A stretch of 64,000 nt of DNA. Origin: an uncultured Stenotrophomonas sp. (GTDB lineage: Bacteria > Pseudomonadota > Gammaproteobacteria > Xanthomonadales > Xanthomonadaceae). The stretch is from the NCBI RefSeq assembly GCF_945952405.1, contig NZ_CAMFIA010000003.1, positions 124,001 through 188,000 of the forward strand, in the 5' to 3' direction. Made by a program: the position numbers and the translations under genes. Within the stretch, counting starts at the first letter, position 1. Each line of letters starts with the position of its first letter. This document shows, piece by piece, positions 19,736-29,568 of this stretch. The notes under the pieces are model-generated. The model ran no database searches, was not told where the DNA came from, and worked only from the letters and a program-made list of their open reading frames with translations.

Positions 19736-20821
19736 TCAGCGCACCTTCAACGTGGCCAGGCCGATCAGCACGAGCACGACGGAGATGATCCAGAAGCGCA
19801 CGATCACGCGCGGCTCCGGCCAGCCCTTCAGTTCGAAATGGTGGTGGATCGGCGCCATGCGGAACACGCGCTTGCCGGTCAGCTTGAACGAGGCGACCTG
19901 GATCATCACAGACAGCGTTTCGATGACGAACACGCCGCCCATGATCACCAGCACCAGCTCCTGGCGGGTGATCACCGCGATCGTGCCCAGCACCGCGCCC
20001 AGTGCCAGTGCACCGATGTCGCCCATGAACACCATGGCCGGATAGGTGTTGAACCAGAGGAAGCCGAGGCCGGCGCCGGCGATCGCCGCGCAGATGATGA
20101 CCAGCTCGCCGGCCCCCGGGATCTGCGGGATCTGCAGGTAGTTGGCGAACACCACGTTGCCCGAGGCGTAGGCGAACACGCCCAGCGCGCAGGCCACCAG
20201 CACGGTCGGCATGATCGCCAGGCCGTCCAGGCCGTCGGTCAGGTTCACGGCGTTGGAGAAGCCGACGATCCAGAAGTAGGCGATGGCCACGAAACCGATG
20301 CCGGCCAGGGGCAGCGCGATCGACTTGAACATCGGGATATAGAAGGTCAGCGCCGCCGGCACGTCGGCCGTGTAGAACAGGAACAGGCCGGCGGCCAGGC
20401 CGAAGATCGACTGCAGCAGGTACTTCCAGCGCGACTTCAGGCCATTCGGGTCGCGGCGGACGATCTTGATCCAGTCGTCATACCAGCCAATGGCACCGAA
20501 GCACAGCATCACCGCCAGCACCAGCCACACGTAGCGGTTGCGCAGGTCGGCCCACATCAGCACCGACAGGGTGATGGTGAGCAGGATCAGCGAACCGCCC
20601 ATGGTCGGCGTGCCGGCCTTGGAGAAATGGGTCTGCGGACCGTCCTTGCGGATCGGCTGGCCGCCCTTGAACTGGGCAAGCTTGCGGATCATCGCCGGGC
20701 CGAGCCACAGCGACAGGAACAGGGCCGTCAGCGCGGCAAGGATGGCGCGGAACGTCTGGTAGTTGAACAGCCCGAACAGGCTCTCCAACTGCTGCAACCA
20801 TCGAGCCAGTTCATACAACAT
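19736..20821 (-). CDS. mraY: Phospho-N-acetylmuramoyl-pentapeptide transferase MraY
   Basis: This integral membrane enzyme makes lipid I from UDP-MurNAc-pentapeptide and undecaprenyl phosphate. The start is the ATG in [10 protein letters not shown] (361 residues), preceded by AAGGAGAGG. Conserved elements are KAGTPTMGG, the paired aspartates in GWYDDWIK (D115, D116), [13 protein letters not shown] and the C-terminal [13 protein letters not shown]. The start lies 11 bases inside the end of murF. Confidence 0.97.
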   Translation of the reverse strand: MLYELARWLQQLESLFGLFNYQTFRAILAALTALFLSLWLGPAMIRKLAQFKGGQPIRKDGPQTHFSKAGTPTMGGSLILLTITLSVLMWADLRNRYVWLVLAVMLCFGAIGWYDDWIKIVRRDPNGLKSRWKYLLQSIFGLAAGLFLFYTADVPAALTFYIPMFKSIALPLAGIGFVAIAYFWIVGFSNAVNLTDGLDGLAIMPTVLVACALGVFAYASGNVVFANYLQIPQIPGAGELVIICAAIAGAGLGFLWFNTYPAMVFMGDIGALALGAVLGTIAVITRQELVLVIMGGVFVIETLSVMIQVASFKLTGKRVFRMAPIHHHFELKGWPEPRVIVRFWIISVVLVLIGLATLKVR

Positions 20822-22205
20822 GCGGGGATTCCTCTCCTTGCGCCAGCAGCGCTTTGACAATCGTGTCCATGGCGCTGCCACGGGAACCCTTGACCAGGCA
20901 GCGCACGCCGGCGTGCAGCTCGTCCTTCAGCGCCTGCGACAGCGCGTCATGGGTAGCGAAGTGACGGCCGCCTTCGCCGAAGGCATTGGCTGCGGCGGCG
21001 CTCAGCGGGCCCAGCGCATACAGGCGCTTCAGCCCCGCGGCACGGGCGCGCAGCCCGGCCTGCGCATGCAGCGCCTCGGCATCCGGGCCCAGTTCGCGCA
21101 TGTCGCCCAGCACCAGCCAGCCCTCTTCCGGCGCGGCGGCCAAGGCATCGATGGCGGCGGCCAGCGAACCCGGATTGGCGTTGTAGCTGTCATCCACCAG
21201 CACCGCGCCGTTGCGCAGCTGGTGGGCAATCTGGCGGCCCGGCACCGGCTGTGCTTCGGCCAGGCCGGCAGCGATCAGCGCCAGATCGACGCCCGCGGCC
21301 AGCGCCAGGCTGGCGGCGGCCAGCGCGTTGCTGACGTTGTGGCGACCCGGCAGGCCCAGTACCACGCGGGCCTCGCCTGCCGGCGTGAGCAGGGTGAACT
21401 GGCTGCCCTGCGCGCCCGCGCGGATGTCGCGCGCGGTCACCTCGGCGGAGTGCTCCAGGCCGTAGCGCACTACGCGGCAGCGTGCCGGAGTACCGACGAA
21501 ATGCTGCTCGAACCAGCGGCCATAGGCATCGTCGGCATTGATCACTGCCACGCCATCGGCCGGCAGTGCGGCGTAGATCGCGCCCTTGGTCACGGCCACG
21601 CCGAGCAGACTGCCCATCCGCTCCAGGTGGGCGGGGGCGATGTTGTTGACCAGTGCATAGCGCGGTCGGGCGATATCGGTCAGGTAGGCGATGTCGCCCG
21701 GCTTGCCGGCACCCATCTCGTAGACGGCATAGTCGGCGTCTTCCGGCGCGTCGACCACCGCCAGCGGCAGGCCGATCTCGTTGTTGCGGTTGCCCGGGTT
21801 GGCGTAGACCACCTTGTGCGCCTGCCGCGCCACCTGCTGCAGGATCGACAGCAGCAGGCTTTTCACGCTGGTCTTGCCGTTGCTGCCAGTGATCGCGAAC
21901 ACCTCGGTGGCGCGGTCGCGCTGCATGCCGGTGGCAATCTTCGCCAGGGCCAGCTCGCTGTCGGCCACCAGCACCTGCGGCAGCTCGATCGGCAACAGGC
22001 GCTCGACCAGCAGTGCGCTGGCGCCGCGCGCCTGGGCATCCGCGGCGAAGTCGTGGCCGTCGAAACGCTCGCCGCGCAGTGCCACGTACAGGCTGCCCGG
22101 GCCGAGGCTGCGGGTGTCATTGCTGACCGCGTCGATGGCCACGTCGTCGCCGTGGATCTCGCCGCCGGCCCAGTGCGCGATCAGCGAAAGCAGGGTGCGC
22201 TTCAT
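20811..22205 (-). CDS. murF: UDP-MurNAc-tripeptide--D-Ala-D-Ala ligase
   Basis: MurF completes the cytoplasmic pentapeptide precursor. The 464-residue product has the ATP loop ITGSNGKTS at about 105-113, [26 protein letters not shown] (where the family usually has EMGA) and [11 protein letters not shown]. The N-terminal substrate domain ([16 protein letters not shown]) is complete. The start overlaps the murE stop by four bases. Confidence 0.97.
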   Translation of the reverse strand: MKRTLLSLIAHWAGGEIHGDDVAIDAVSNDTRSLGPGSLYVALRGERFDGHDFAADAQARGASALLVERLLPIELPQVLVADSELALAKIATGMQRDRATEVFAITGSNGKTSVKSLLLSILQQVARQAHKVVYANPGNRNNEIGLPLAVVDAPEDADYAVYEMGAGKPGDIAYLTDIARPRYALVNNIAPAHLERMGSLLGVAVTKGAIYAALPADGVAVINADDAYGRWFEQHFVGTPARCRVVRYGLEHSAEVTARDIRAGAQGSQFTLLTPAGEARVVLGLPGRHNVSNALAAASLALAAGVDLALIAAGLAEAQPVPGRQIAHQLRNGAVLVDDSYNANPGSLAAAIDALAAAPEEGWLVLGDMRELGPDAEALHAQAGLRARAAGLKRLYALGPLSAAAANAFGEGGRHFATHDALSQALKDELHAGVRCLVKGSRGSAMDTIVKALLAQGEESPHVV

Positions 22206-23710
22206 TCCGCGCCCTCCGCAGCCTGTGCCTGCAGCACGCCGGCCTTGGCGGCCAGTGCGGCAGCAGCCACTTCGGTGTCGTCGAAGTCATGGCGTACGCC
22301 GTTGACCTCCTGGTAGGGCTCATGGCCCTTGCCGGCGATCAGGATGATGTCGCCGGCACCGGCGCGCTTCACCGCCAGGCCGATCGCGCGCGCGCGGCTG
22401 CGCTGCACGGTCACGGCGGAGGCATCGATGAATCCGGCCAGGATGTCGGCAACGATCACATCGCCGTCCTCACCACGCGGGTTGTCGTCGGTGACGATGA
22501 CCTGGTTGGCCAGGCGCTCGGCGATCGCGGCCATCTGTGGGCGCTTGCCGGTATCGCGCTCGCCACCGCAGCCGAACACGCAGAACAGCGTGCCGTGCAG
22601 GTGGCCATGCAGGCTGTCCAGTGCCTGCTCCAGTGCATCGGGGGTGTGCGCGTAGTCGACCACCACGGTCGGCAGGCCACCTTCGCCGCCGAGGCGGTTC
22701 ATGCGGCCACGGATCGGCTGCAGCGCCGACAGCACGTCGGCGATGCGCGGCAATGGCTGCCCCTGCGCATGCAGGGTGCCGGCCACGGCCAGCAGATTGT
22801 CCACGTTGAAGCGGCCCAGCAGCGGCGACTGTACCGCCGCACGCTGGCCGTCGATGACCAGCTCGAAGGCGATGCCACGGCCATCCAGCTGCAGGGCTTC
22901 GGCGCGCACGCTGGCATCGCCGGCTCCTCGCGAGCTGAGGCCGATCGGCTGCACGCCCGCCGGCAGGCCGGCGAACAGCTGGCGACCGAACGCATCGTCA
23001 AGGTTGATCACCGCCGCCTTCAGGCCCGGACGATGGAACAACCGTGCCTTGGCCGCGCCATAGCTGGCCATGTCGCCGTGGTAATCCAGATGGTCGCGGG
23101 TGAGGTTGGTGAACACCGCAACGTCGTAGTGCACCGCATCCACGCGGCCCTGGTCCAGCGCATGCGAGCTGACTTCCATTGCCACCGCGCGCGCGCCGGC
23201 GTCACGCAGCTGCGCCAGCAGCGCATGCATCTGCAGCACCAGCGGCGTGGTGAAGCCGGTCGGCTCGACCGAACCATAAAGTCCGGCGCCCAACGTGCCG
23301 ATACTGCCACTGGGCGTTCCGAGCAGGTGCCAGGCCTGGGCCAGCAGCTGCACGGTGGAGGTCTTGCCGTTGGTGCCGGTCACACCGACCATCGCCATCG
23401 CCCGCGACGGTGCGCCATGGAACTGGTCGGCCATCGCGCCCATGCGCGCGCGCAGGCCCGGAACCGCGATCGCATCGGCCGGCGCCGGCAGCTCGGCAGG
23501 TGTCGGCGGCTCGAACAGGATGGCGGCCGCTCCGGCCGCGCGGGCCTGCTCGACAAAGCCCAGGCCATGCGCGCCGAAACCGGCGATGGCGACGAAGGCA
23601 TTGCCGGGGCGCACGGCACGGCTGTCCAGCACCAGGCCGGTCAGGGCGGGGTCGTGCCCGGCAAGGGCAACGTCCGGAAGCAACTGCGAAAGCAACATCG
23701 AAGGACTCAT
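22202..23710 (-). CDS. murE: UDP-MurNAc-L-Ala-Glu--meso-DAP ligase
   Basis: MurE adds the third stem residue. The 502 residues include the ATP loop TGTNGKTST (111-119), [11 protein letters not shown] and [12 protein letters not shown]. The motif DNPR (409-412) is the marker of enzymes that select meso-diaminopimelate rather than lysine, as expected for a Gram-negative wall. The start overlaps the ftsI stop by four bases. Confidence 0.97.
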   Translation of the reverse strand: MSPSMLLSQLLPDVALAGHDPALTGLVLDSRAVRPGNAFVAIAGFGAHGLGFVEQARAAGAAAILFEPPTPAELPAPADAIAVPGLRARMGAMADQFHGAPSRAMAMVGVTGTNGKTSTVQLLAQAWHLLGTPSGSIGTLGAGLYGSVEPTGFTTPLVLQMHALLAQLRDAGARAVAMEVSSHALDQGRVDAVHYDVAVFTNLTRDHLDYHGDMASYGAAKARLFHRPGLKAAVINLDDAFGRQLFAGLPAGVQPIGLSSRGAGDASVRAEALQLDGRGIAFELVIDGQRAAVQSPLLGRFNVDNLLAVAGTLHAQGQPLPRIADVLSALQPIRGRMNRLGGEGGLPTVVVDYAHTPDALEQALDSLHGHLHGTLFCVFGCGGERDTGKRPQMAAIAERLANQVIVTDDNPRGEDGDVIVADILAGFIDASAVTVQRSRARAIGLAVKRAGAGDIILIAGKGHEPYQEVNGVRHDFDDTEVAAAALAAKAGVLQAQAAEGAE

Positions 23711-25551
23711 TGCGTGCCTCCCGTAGCGGGCGGCGTCTGGGCTTGCGCGCTCGGCAGCGCAGCATCGAATTCAGCGGCGGCATCGACCGGCAGCGCGGCC
23801 TCGGCCGGCGGCGCGGGCAGGATCGAGGCCGAATGGCCGACCTTGCCGGACTGCTGTGCGGCCAGCCACGACTGCAGGTCATCCAGCGGCACGTCCATCA
23901 GGCGCAGGGTGCCCTCCATCACGTTGTGGTAGACCGGCGCCGACACCAGGCCGCCGTAGAACTTGCCGGCCTGCGGGTCATTGATGACGATGACGGTGGC
24001 GAAACGCGGATTGGTGGCCGGCACCACGCCCGCGAACAGCGCGTTGTAGTGGCCACGCTCGTATCCGCCGGGGCCGGCCTTGCGCGCGGTACCGGTCTTG
24101 CCGGCCACGCGGTAGCCCAGCACCGCCGCCTGCTTGGCGCCACCCTGGGTGACCACCGTTTCCATCATCGCCACCACCTGCCTGGCGACGTTCTCGTCGA
24201 TGATCTGCTGGCCTTCGTTGCGCTGGCCCTTGACGAAGGTCGGCGCGATCAGGCGGCCGCCATTGGCCAGCGCCGAGTAGGCGGTCGCGATCTGCAGCGG
24301 GGTGACGTTCAGGCCGTAGCCGTAGGACATGGTGGTCTTGGTGGTGCCGGACCAGCGCGCCGGGCGCAGCACGACGCCACCCGACTCGCCGGGGAAGCCG
24401 CTGTGCGGCACCGAGCCGTAGCCGAACCGGCGCACGCCGTCGTAGAACACCTGGTCGGGCATCTTTGCCGCGACCTTGGCGGCACCCACGTTCGAACTGC
24501 GGGTGATCACGCCGGTGACGTTCAACACGCCGTTGTTGCGCGGCACGTCGCGGATGGTGAAGCGACCCAGGGTCATGTAACCCGGGTTGGTATCGATGAT
24601 GGTGTCCTTGGTCACCGCACCGGCCTGCAGCGCCGTGGCGATGGTCAGCGGCTTCATCGTCGAACCCGGCTCGACCAGATCGGTCACCGCGCGGTTGCGG
24701 CGCGCATCGGGGAGCGCGCCGGTCAGCGAATTCGGGTTGTAGGTCGGCAGGTTGACCATGGCCAGGATCTCGCCGGTGGTCACGTCCATGATCACCATCG
24801 AACCGCCGGCCGCCTTGTTGGCCACCAGCGCGTTGCGCAGTTCCTTGAAGGCCAGGTACTGGATGCGGCGGTCGATGCTGAGGGTCAGGTCCTTGCCCGG
24901 CTCGGCTGCGCGCAGCAGGTCGCTCTCGACGGTTTCGCCCTTGCGGTTGCGGATCACCCGCTTGGCACCGGCCTTGCCGCGCAGCCACTCGTCGAAGGCC
25001 AGTTCCAGGCCTTCCTGGCCGCGGTCATCGATATTGGTGAACCCCAGCACGTGCGCCATCGCCTCACCCTGCGGGTAGAAGCGGCGGAACTCGCGCTGTG
25101 CGGCCACGCCCGGAATCTTCAGCGCGACCACCTTCTCTGCTTCGTCCGGATTGATCCGGCGCCGCAGGTACATGAATTCCTTGTCCGACTTCTGCGACAG
25201 GCGGCTGCTCAGCTCATCCACCGACATGCCGACCGCCTGCGCCAGTTCCGGGATACGTTCGGGTGAACGCAGCAGGTCCTGCGGATTGACCCAGATCGAC
25301 GCAACCGGCGTGGACACCGCCAGCGGCTCGCCGTTGCGGTCGGTGATCATGCCGCGCGAGGTCTTGATCGGCAGCTCGCGCAGGTAGCGGGCCTCGCCCT
25401 GGCGCTGGTAGAAATCGCTGTTGATGATCTGCACGTAGGCGGCGCGGCCGACCAGCGATACCGAGCACAGGCCAAGTGCCAGCGCCACCCAGCGCAGGCG
25501 CTGGCGCAGGTTGAAGGCATTGCGGGGGCGGTTGCGGCCGGTCTTGCTCAT
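23707..25551 (-). CDS. ftsI: Septal penicillin-binding protein 3 (FtsI)
   Basis: FtsI is the division-specific DD-transpeptidase, a target of beta-lactams. The 614-residue product has one N-terminal membrane helix (about 20-42) and a PBP dimerisation/pedestal domain (60-220). The transpeptidase domain carries SxxK as STMK (S297 nucleophile, K300), SSN (352-354) and KTGT (485-488). The last 50 residues form an Ala/Pro-rich tail of low complexity. The start overlaps the ftsL stop by four bases. Confidence 0.97.
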   Translation of the reverse strand: MSKTGRNRPRNAFNLRQRLRWVALALGLCSVSLVGRAAYVQIINSDFYQRQGEARYLRELPIKTSRGMITDRNGEPLAVSTPVASIWVNPQDLLRSPERIPELAQAVGMSVDELSSRLSQKSDKEFMYLRRRINPDEAEKVVALKIPGVAAQREFRRFYPQGEAMAHVLGFTNIDDRGQEGLELAFDEWLRGKAGAKRVIRNRKGETVESDLLRAAEPGKDLTLSIDRRIQYLAFKELRNALVANKAAGGSMVIMDVTTGEILAMVNLPTYNPNSLTGALPDARRNRAVTDLVEPGSTMKPLTIATALQAGAVTKDTIIDTNPGYMTLGRFTIRDVPRNNGVLNVTGVITRSSNVGAAKVAAKMPDQVFYDGVRRFGYGSVPHSGFPGESGGVVLRPARWSGTTKTTMSYGYGLNVTPLQIATAYSALANGGRLIAPTFVKGQRNEGQQIIDENVARQVVAMMETVVTQGGAKQAAVLGYRVAGKTGTARKAGPGGYERGHYNALFAGVVPATNPRFATVIVINDPQAGKFYGGLVSAPVYHNVMEGTLRLMDVPLDDLQSWLAAQQSGKVGHSASILPAPPAEAALPVDAAAEFDAALPSAQAQTPPATGGTQ

Positions 25552-25811
25552 GGGCGCACCACCACGATGTCGCCCGCCTCGGGGAACTTCATGCCGAGCT
25601 TCTCGCGCGCGATGCGATCGACGCGGTTGGCTTCGGCCAGGGTCGCCTGCTCCAGCTGCAGGCGGCCGAACTCGAGATTGATGTCATCGCGCTTGCGCTC
25701 GGCGCGCGACAGCTCGATGAACGTCTGCCGATGACGGTGACGCACGAACACGACGCCGATCGCCGAGGCCACGGTGGAGGCCAGCAGGATGATCAGCAGC
25801 AGCCGGCTCAT
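25548..25811 (-). CDS. ftsL: Cell division protein FtsL
   Basis: This is a bitopic divisome protein of 87 residues. A membrane helix (about 3-22, [20 protein letters not shown]) is followed by a coiled coil (30-70) with leucines at heptad spacing, which pairs with FtsB. The short GDIVVVRP tail is typical of the Xanthomonadaceae form. It overlaps both neighbours by four bases. Identification rests mainly on position, size and topology. Confidence 0.92.
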   Translation of the reverse strand: MSRLLLIILLASTVASAIGVVFVRHRHRQTFIELSRAERKRDDINLEFGRLQLEQATLAEANRVDRIAREKLGMKFPEAGDIVVVRP

Positions 25812-26794
25812 GCCCCGGCCTCCCGCTTCTGGGCCACGCGCAGCACGGCACTGCGGGCGCGCGGATTGGCGGCCAGCTCTTCGTCGGTCGCCTTGATGGC
25901 ACCGCCGATCAGGTCCAGGGTCGGCACGAACGCGACCGCCTCGGGCAGGCGGCGGTTGGCCGGCGGCGCCTTGGCCAGGCGGTTCATGTACTGCTTGACG
26001 ATGCGATCTTCCAGCGAATGGAAGCTGATGACCGCCAGCCGGCCGCCGGGCTTGAGCCGTTCCACCGCCGCATCGAGCCCGGCTTCCAGATCGGCCAGCT
26101 CGCGGTTGATGTGGATGCGGATGGCCTGGAAGCTGCGCGTGGCCGGATGGATCTTGTCCTTGCCACGCGGCATCACCGAGGCGATCAGTTCGGCCAGTTC
26201 AGCGGTGCGCGAGAACGGCTGCTTCTCGCGGCGGGCCACGATGGCACGGGCGATGCGCCGGCTCTGGCGTTCTTCGCCGTAGGTCCACAGCACGTCGGCG
26301 ATCTCGCGCTCTTCGACGCGGTTGATCCACTGCGCGGCGCTTTCACCGTTGTCCGGATCCATGCGCATGTCCAGCGGGCCATCCTTGCCGAAGCTGAAGC
26401 CGCGTTCGGCCACATCCAGCTGTGGCGACGACACGCCGAGGTCGAACAGCACGCCGTCCAGGCCCTCGGCCGTCGCATCCCACTGCAGCAGCTGGGCGAA
26501 GCTGCCGCGGAAGATGGACACGCGCGGATCCGGCGCGAAATCGCGCTCGGCTACGGCGATGGCTTCGGGATCCTTGTCCATGACCAGCAGGCGCCCCTCG
26601 GGACCGAGCTGGGTGAGCACGCCACGTGCATGACCGCCACGACCGAACGTGCCATCCAGATAACGTCCGTTTTCGATCACCCTCAGGCCTTCAAGGACCT
26701 GGGTGTACAGGACCGGCAGGTGCACCGCCGGCGACTGCGACACCGGAAGGTGACCGGCCTGCGCTTCTGGGCGCATCCGGGCACCCCGGCTCAC
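25808..26794 (-). CDS. rsmH: 16S rRNA m4C1402 methyltransferase
   Basis: RsmH (MraW) N4-methylates cytidine 1402 of 16S rRNA using [30 protein letters not shown] (SAM site), [25 protein letters not shown] and the C-terminal [15 protein letters not shown] are all family signatures. I take the GTG at 26794 (328 residues) because it overlaps the mraZ stop by four bases like most junctions here; the ATG at 26776 is an equally possible start. Confidence 0.96.
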   Translation of the reverse strand: MSRGARMRPEAQAGHLPVSQSPAVHLPVLYTQVLEGLRVIENGRYLDGTFGRGGHARGVLTQLGPEGRLLVMDKDPEAIAVAERDFAPDPRVSIFRGSFAQLLQWDATAEGLDGVLFDLGVSSPQLDVAERGFSFGKDGPLDMRMDPDNGESAAQWINRVEEREIADVLWTYGEERQSRRIARAIVARREKQPFSRTAELAELIASVMPRGKDKIHPATRSFQAIRIHINRELADLEAGLDAAVERLKPGGRLAVISFHSLEDRIVKQYMNRLAKAPPANRRLPEAVAFVPTLDLIGGAIKATDEELAANPRARSAVLRVAQKREAGA

Positions 26795-27237
26795 AACTTC
26801 AGGTCGAGCAACCCATCACCCAGATCCTCATCAGACAATGTCTGCTGGATCAGGGCCCGATGCGCCTGCTCGCTCCACAATTCGAACTTGTCGCCCATAC
26901 CGAGCAATACCGCCTTCTTCTCAATGCCCACCGCACCGCGGTGGCTGGCGGGGATGCTGATGCGACCGTTGCCGTCCAGTTCCAGATGGGCGGCCGAACC
27001 GACCAGCTTCTGCTGCAACAGGCGCACGACGCGCTGGGTGTTGGGCTTGGACATCACATCGTCGCGGACCCGCTCCCATTCCGACTCTGCATACAGCCAC
27101 AGGCAGCCGGCTTCGAACGGGTTGTAGGTCAACACGAGACGGTTGTTGCTGGCGCGCGCGACGAGGTCGCGGTAAGCGGTGGGAACCGCCATGCGCCCTT
27201 TATCGTCAACTGTGATGGCCGTCTCGCCCTGGAACAC
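26791..27237 (-). CDS. mraZ: Transcriptional regulator MraZ
   Basis: MraZ is an AbrB-like DNA-binding protein that controls the dcw operon. The GTG at 27237 opens the typical N-terminus (V)[18 protein letters not shown] and gives 148 residues; the frame reaches 27297, but those residues match nothing in the family. The two MraZ repeats, each carrying a DxKGR/DGNGR motif ([20 protein letters not shown]), are clear. It is the first gene of the cluster and faces a set of MraZ-type repeats in its own leader. Confidence 0.95.
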   Translation of the reverse strand: MFQGETAITVDDKGRMAVPTAYRDLVARASNNRLVLTYNPFEAGCLWLYAESEWERVRDDVMSKPNTQRVVRLLQQKLVGSAAHLELDGNGRISIPASHRGAVGIEKKAVLLGMGDKFELWSEQAHRALIQQTLSDEDLGDGLLDLKL

Positions 27238-27270
27238 GACGCCTGCACCTTGTCCTTCGCCCGGTGAAAC

Positions 27271-27300
27271 ATTGAACCACGAAAACCCACAAAACACCCG
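27271..27300 (-). promoter_or_regulatory. MraZ-binding repeats in the mraZ leader
   Basis: Read on the minus strand, three units at 10-base spacing, CGGGTGTTTT, GTGGGTTTTC and GTGGTTCAAT, resemble the TGGG direct repeats at 10-base period bound by MraZ in other bacteria. They lie 34-63 bases upstream of the mraZ start codon and downstream of the promoter, which would suit autorepression. Confidence 0.65.
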
Positions 27301-27318
27301 GATTTCCCTCTGATGCCC

Positions 27319-27346
27319 ACCTTAGCAGCGAGCCAAGGGTTGTCAA
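27319..27346 (-). promoter_or_regulatory. Promoter of the dcw cluster (Pmra)
   Basis: The minus strand carries a perfect -35 TTGACA (27346-27341), a 16-base spacer and -10 TAAGGT (27324-27319). Transcription would start near 27312, giving a leader of about 75 bases before the mraZ GTG. Confidence 0.75.
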
Positions 27347-27416
27347 CACCTTTTCCGCAGGGAAATCGCCAGCCGCATCAATGGCTTGCAACAACCTTTA
27401 GAGAATTGTTCAAGGC

Positions 27417-27425
27417 TTATCCACA
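27417..27425 (+). promoter_or_regulatory. Perfect DnaA box upstream of the dcw promoter
   Basis: TTATCCACA, the strongest consensus DnaA 9-mer, lies about 70 bases upstream of the -35 of Pmra. Only this one copy is seen here, so the region is not an origin; it could link division genes to DnaA. Confidence 0.5.
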
Positions 27426-27438
27426 AGTTGCTGATCCG

Positions 27439-27453
27439 TCTCAATTTTTGAGA
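27439..27453. promoter_or_regulatory. Palindrome TCTCAA-TTT-TTGAGA
   Basis: A perfect 6-base inverted repeat with a TTT centre lies in the divergent region, about 14 bases from the DnaA box. The size fits an operator, but no T tract follows and no regulator can be named. Confidence 0.35.
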
Positions 27454-27561
27454 TTGAACAGAAGTTCAGGGGCGTGGAGAGGGCGTGAAACATCGCCCGC
27501 GCATTCATCCGGAGCGCGCTGAAAACGACGCCGGACTGCGCAAACCGTGCACAATGAAGCC

Positions 27562-28338
27562 ATGTGCCTGCTCGCTCTTGGCTGGATGCACCACCCGCGC
27601 TGGCGGCTGGTGATGACCGGCAACCGTGATGAGTTCCACGCGCGCCCGACGGCGGCGCTGGCCCCCTGGCAAGATGAGACCTCCGTCATCGGGGGGCGCG
27701 ACCTGCGCTCCGGGGGCGGCTGGGCCGGGGTGGGCGCCTCTGGCCGGATGGCCGTGGTCACCAATGTCCGCGACCCGCTGGCCGCCCAGACCGGCCCCTC
27801 GCGCGGCGCACTGGTCGCCGACTTCCTGCGTGGCCGCGACCCCGCTGCGGTGCATATCGATCGTTTGGCGACGGTGGCCGGCGCCTACGCTCCCTTCAAC
27901 CTCCTGCTGGCCGATGGCAACAGCCTGGAATACCTGGGCAACCATCCGGCCGAACGCCAGAGCCTTGGCCCGGGCGTGCACGGCATGTCCAACGGCGCAC
28001 TGGACGCGCCGTGGCCGAAGACCCGGCGGTTGATGGCGGCCCTTGAAGGCTGGCTGCAGGAAGACCGGGCCAGAACCCTGGCCCAGGGGGAAAGTGACCT
28101 GACCCCGCTCTGGGCCGCGCTGGCCGATGAGCACCGCCCCGCCGACAGCGACCTGCCCGATACCGGCATCGGCCTGGAACGCGAGCGCTGGCTGAGCCCG
28201 GCCTTCATCCGCGGCGACGACTACGGCACCCGCGCCAGCACCGTGCTGCTGATCGATGCCGACGGCCACGGTGAGATCCATGAGCGCCGTTTCGGCCCGC
28301 AGGGCATCCCCAGCGGACACAGCCAGGTCATTTTCTGA
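27562..28338 (+). CDS. NRDE (TANGO2-like) family protein
   Basis: The 258-residue protein starts at the ATG giving MCLLALGW. The family characteristically has Cys at position 2, which could become an N-terminal nucleophile after Met removal, and the eponymous motif follows (TGNRDEFHARPT). LRSGGGWAGVG and VTNVRDP are also typical. The family is related to eukaryotic TANGO2, linked to lipid or haem handling; no bacterial activity is firmly established. It is divergent from the dcw cluster. Confidence 0.88.
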   Translation: MCLLALGWMHHPRWRLVMTGNRDEFHARPTAALAPWQDETSVIGGRDLRSGGGWAGVGASGRMAVVTNVRDPLAAQTGPSRGALVADFLRGRDPAAVHIDRLATVAGAYAPFNLLLADGNSLEYLGNHPAERQSLGPGVHGMSNGALDAPWPKTRRLMAALEGWLQEDRARTLAQGESDLTPLWAALADEHRPADSDLPDTGIGLERERWLSPAFIRGDDYGTRASTVLLIDADGHGEIHERRFGPQGIPSGHSQVIF

Positions 28339-28474
28339 CCGCGCGGCTGTCGCAACCTGCAGCATCGGACCCCCAACGCGACATCCCGAAGGCGTCGTTC
28401 AGCTCCAGGGACCGCCTCCCAACCGGCTGCGCCGCAGGGGTCTGCGCGCCCGCGGCGGCCGGCTGTGCCCATTT

Positions 28475-28502
28475 TTGACCCGGCGCTGTGTCTATAAATA
28501 AT
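28475..28502 (+). promoter_or_regulatory. Putative promoter of the DM13 gene
   Basis: TTGACC (28475-28480), a 16-base spacer and AATAAT (28497-28502) lie in an AT-rich patch 70-100 bases upstream of the DM13 gene start. Confidence 0.5.
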
Positions 28503-28573
28503 GCCCGCAACCTCCCAGGGTGGTCCGGCCCGGCACCCCGCCGCGCGATCCATCGCAGCCACAAGGAGGCCCC

Positions 28574-29044
28574 ATGCGCCGCATCCTCATCCTGTCCGCC
28601 ACCCACCTGCTCACCCTCGGCCTGGGCTTCGGCCTGGGCGTGTATTTCCTGCCGATCCTGACCGCGCCCGATGACCCGCCGCTCGCGCAGGTGCAGGCGG
28701 CCATGCGCGAGGCCCCCCACCACACCCGCTTCCGGCGCGACCTGAAGGGCAGCGACGCGGTGCACTGGGCCGAAGGCGAGGTCAGCGTCAGCCCGCGCCA
28801 GGTCGCCTTCGACGGCAGGATGGGGCCGGGCCCGGACTACAAGGTCTATCTGGTCCGCGACTTCGTCGACAACAAGGCCGATTTCCTCAGGATCAAGGCA
28901 CAGGCGCAGCGCATCGGCGAGGTGAAGACCTTCAACCGCTTCCTGGTGGACGTACCCGGCAACGTGGACGTGGACGACTACACCACGGTCGTGGTGTGGT
29001 GCGAGCGCTTCTCGCAGTTCATTTCAGCCGGCCAGTACCGCTGA
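28574..29044 (+). CDS. DM13-domain membrane-anchored protein
   Basis: The start is the ATG preceded by AAGGAGG at ideal distance; the product has 156 residues. An N-terminal hydrophobic segment (about 5-28, ILILSATHLLTLGLGFGLGV) anchors or exports it. The rest is a DM13 (electron-transfer DM13) domain with DAVHWAEGEVSV, PGPDYKVYLVRDFVD and the terminal YTTVVVWCERFSQFISAGQY, including its single conserved Cys. DM13 domains are proposed to take part in redox or hydroxylation chemistry; the partner is unknown here. Confidence 0.85.
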   Translation: MRRILILSATHLLTLGLGFGLGVYFLPILTAPDDPPLAQVQAAMREAPHHTRFRRDLKGSDAVHWAEGEVSVSPRQVAFDGRMGPGPDYKVYLVRDFVDNKADFLRIKAQAQRIGEVKTFNRFLVDVPGNVDVDDYTTVVVWCERFSQFISAGQYR

Positions 29045-29051
29045 CCGTGAT

Positions 29052-29090
29052 GGGGCCGGATGCCTTTCCTGTGGAAAGGCATCCGGCCCC
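29052..29090. repeat. GGGGCC-type palindromic repeat
   Basis: A 39-base palindrome, GGGGCCGGATGCCTTTCC with its complement after a short centre, lies between the DM13 gene and rnpB. It is a relative of the elements at 46924-47009. Confidence 0.7.
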
Positions 29091-29131
29091 GCAATCACGG
29101 TCGATCCACGCCTTGCGTGGAAGAAGAAGGA

Positions 29132-29485
29132 GGCGGAGCCGGCCGATAAGCCGGGTTCTGTCGTGGACAGTCATTCCTCTAGGCGTTACGTCACCGCAAC
29201 GCTCAAGCAACCTACCCGGATCCAACGCGGGCCGCGCCAAAGGATCCCTATTTGGTCTTGCTCCAGGTGGGGTTTGCCGTGCCGGTCTGTTGCCAGACTC
29301 GCGGTGCGCTCTTACCGCACCATTTCACCCTTACCGGCCTTCCGAAGAAGACGTAGGCGGTATCTTTCTGTTGCACTTTCCGTCGGCTTGCGCCGCCCAG
29401 GCGTTACCTGGCACCTTGCCCTATGGAGCCCGGACTTTCCTCGGCACCCCCGAAGGGATGACGCGACTGTCTGGCCGGCTCCGCC
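29132..29485 (-). ncRNA. rnpB: RNase P RNA (class A)
   Basis: This is the catalytic RNA that matures tRNA 5' ends. On the minus strand the 5' end GGCGGAGCCGGCC pairs with the 3' end GGCCGGCTCCGCC (stem P1). Signatures are GAGGAAAGTCCGGGCTCC near the 5' end (CR I/P4), the AGGGTGCCAGGTAACGCCTG segment, the ACAGAAA motif (here ACAGAAAGATACCGCC) and the 3' AACCCGGCTTATCGGCCGG. The length of about 354 nt fits a bacterial type A RNA. The ends are set by the P1 stem. Confidence 0.95.
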
Positions 29486-29492
29486 AGCGCGC

Positions 29493-29498
29493 ATTCTA
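29493..29498 (-). promoter_or_regulatory. -10 element of rnpB
   Basis: TAGAAT on the minus strand ends eight bases before the inferred 5' end of rnpB, the right distance for a -10. The -35 position falls inside a GTAG-type repeat and does not match consensus. Confidence 0.55.
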
Positions 29499-29503
29499 CC
29501 GCA

Positions 29504-29562
29504 GTAGCGCCACGCCATGCGTGGCTGCACGCTGATCGGCATCCACGCATGGCGTGGATCTG
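29504..29562. repeat. Two GTAG-type (SMAG/REP) elements
   Basis: GTAGCGCCACGCCATGCG (29504 on) with a GCGTGGCTGC arm, and an inverted partner ATCCACGC-ATG-GCGTGGAT (about 29543-29561), fill the gap between the rnpB promoter and the rsmI stop. Confidence 0.75.
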
Positions 29563-29568
29563 GCGCCC

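Larger units (their letters stand above)
27238..27561. other. Regulatory region between mraZ and the NRDE gene
   Basis: This 324-base divergent region is clearly AT-richer than its surroundings. It holds the mraZ promoter, three MraZ-type repeats, a perfect DnaA box and a 15-base palindrome, listed separately. No other gene is evident. Confidence 0.7.

Noticed and set aside
27417-27425. Replication origin at the DnaA box
   Set aside because: Only a single box, no dnaA/dnaN/gidA neighbours and no DNA-unwinding element.
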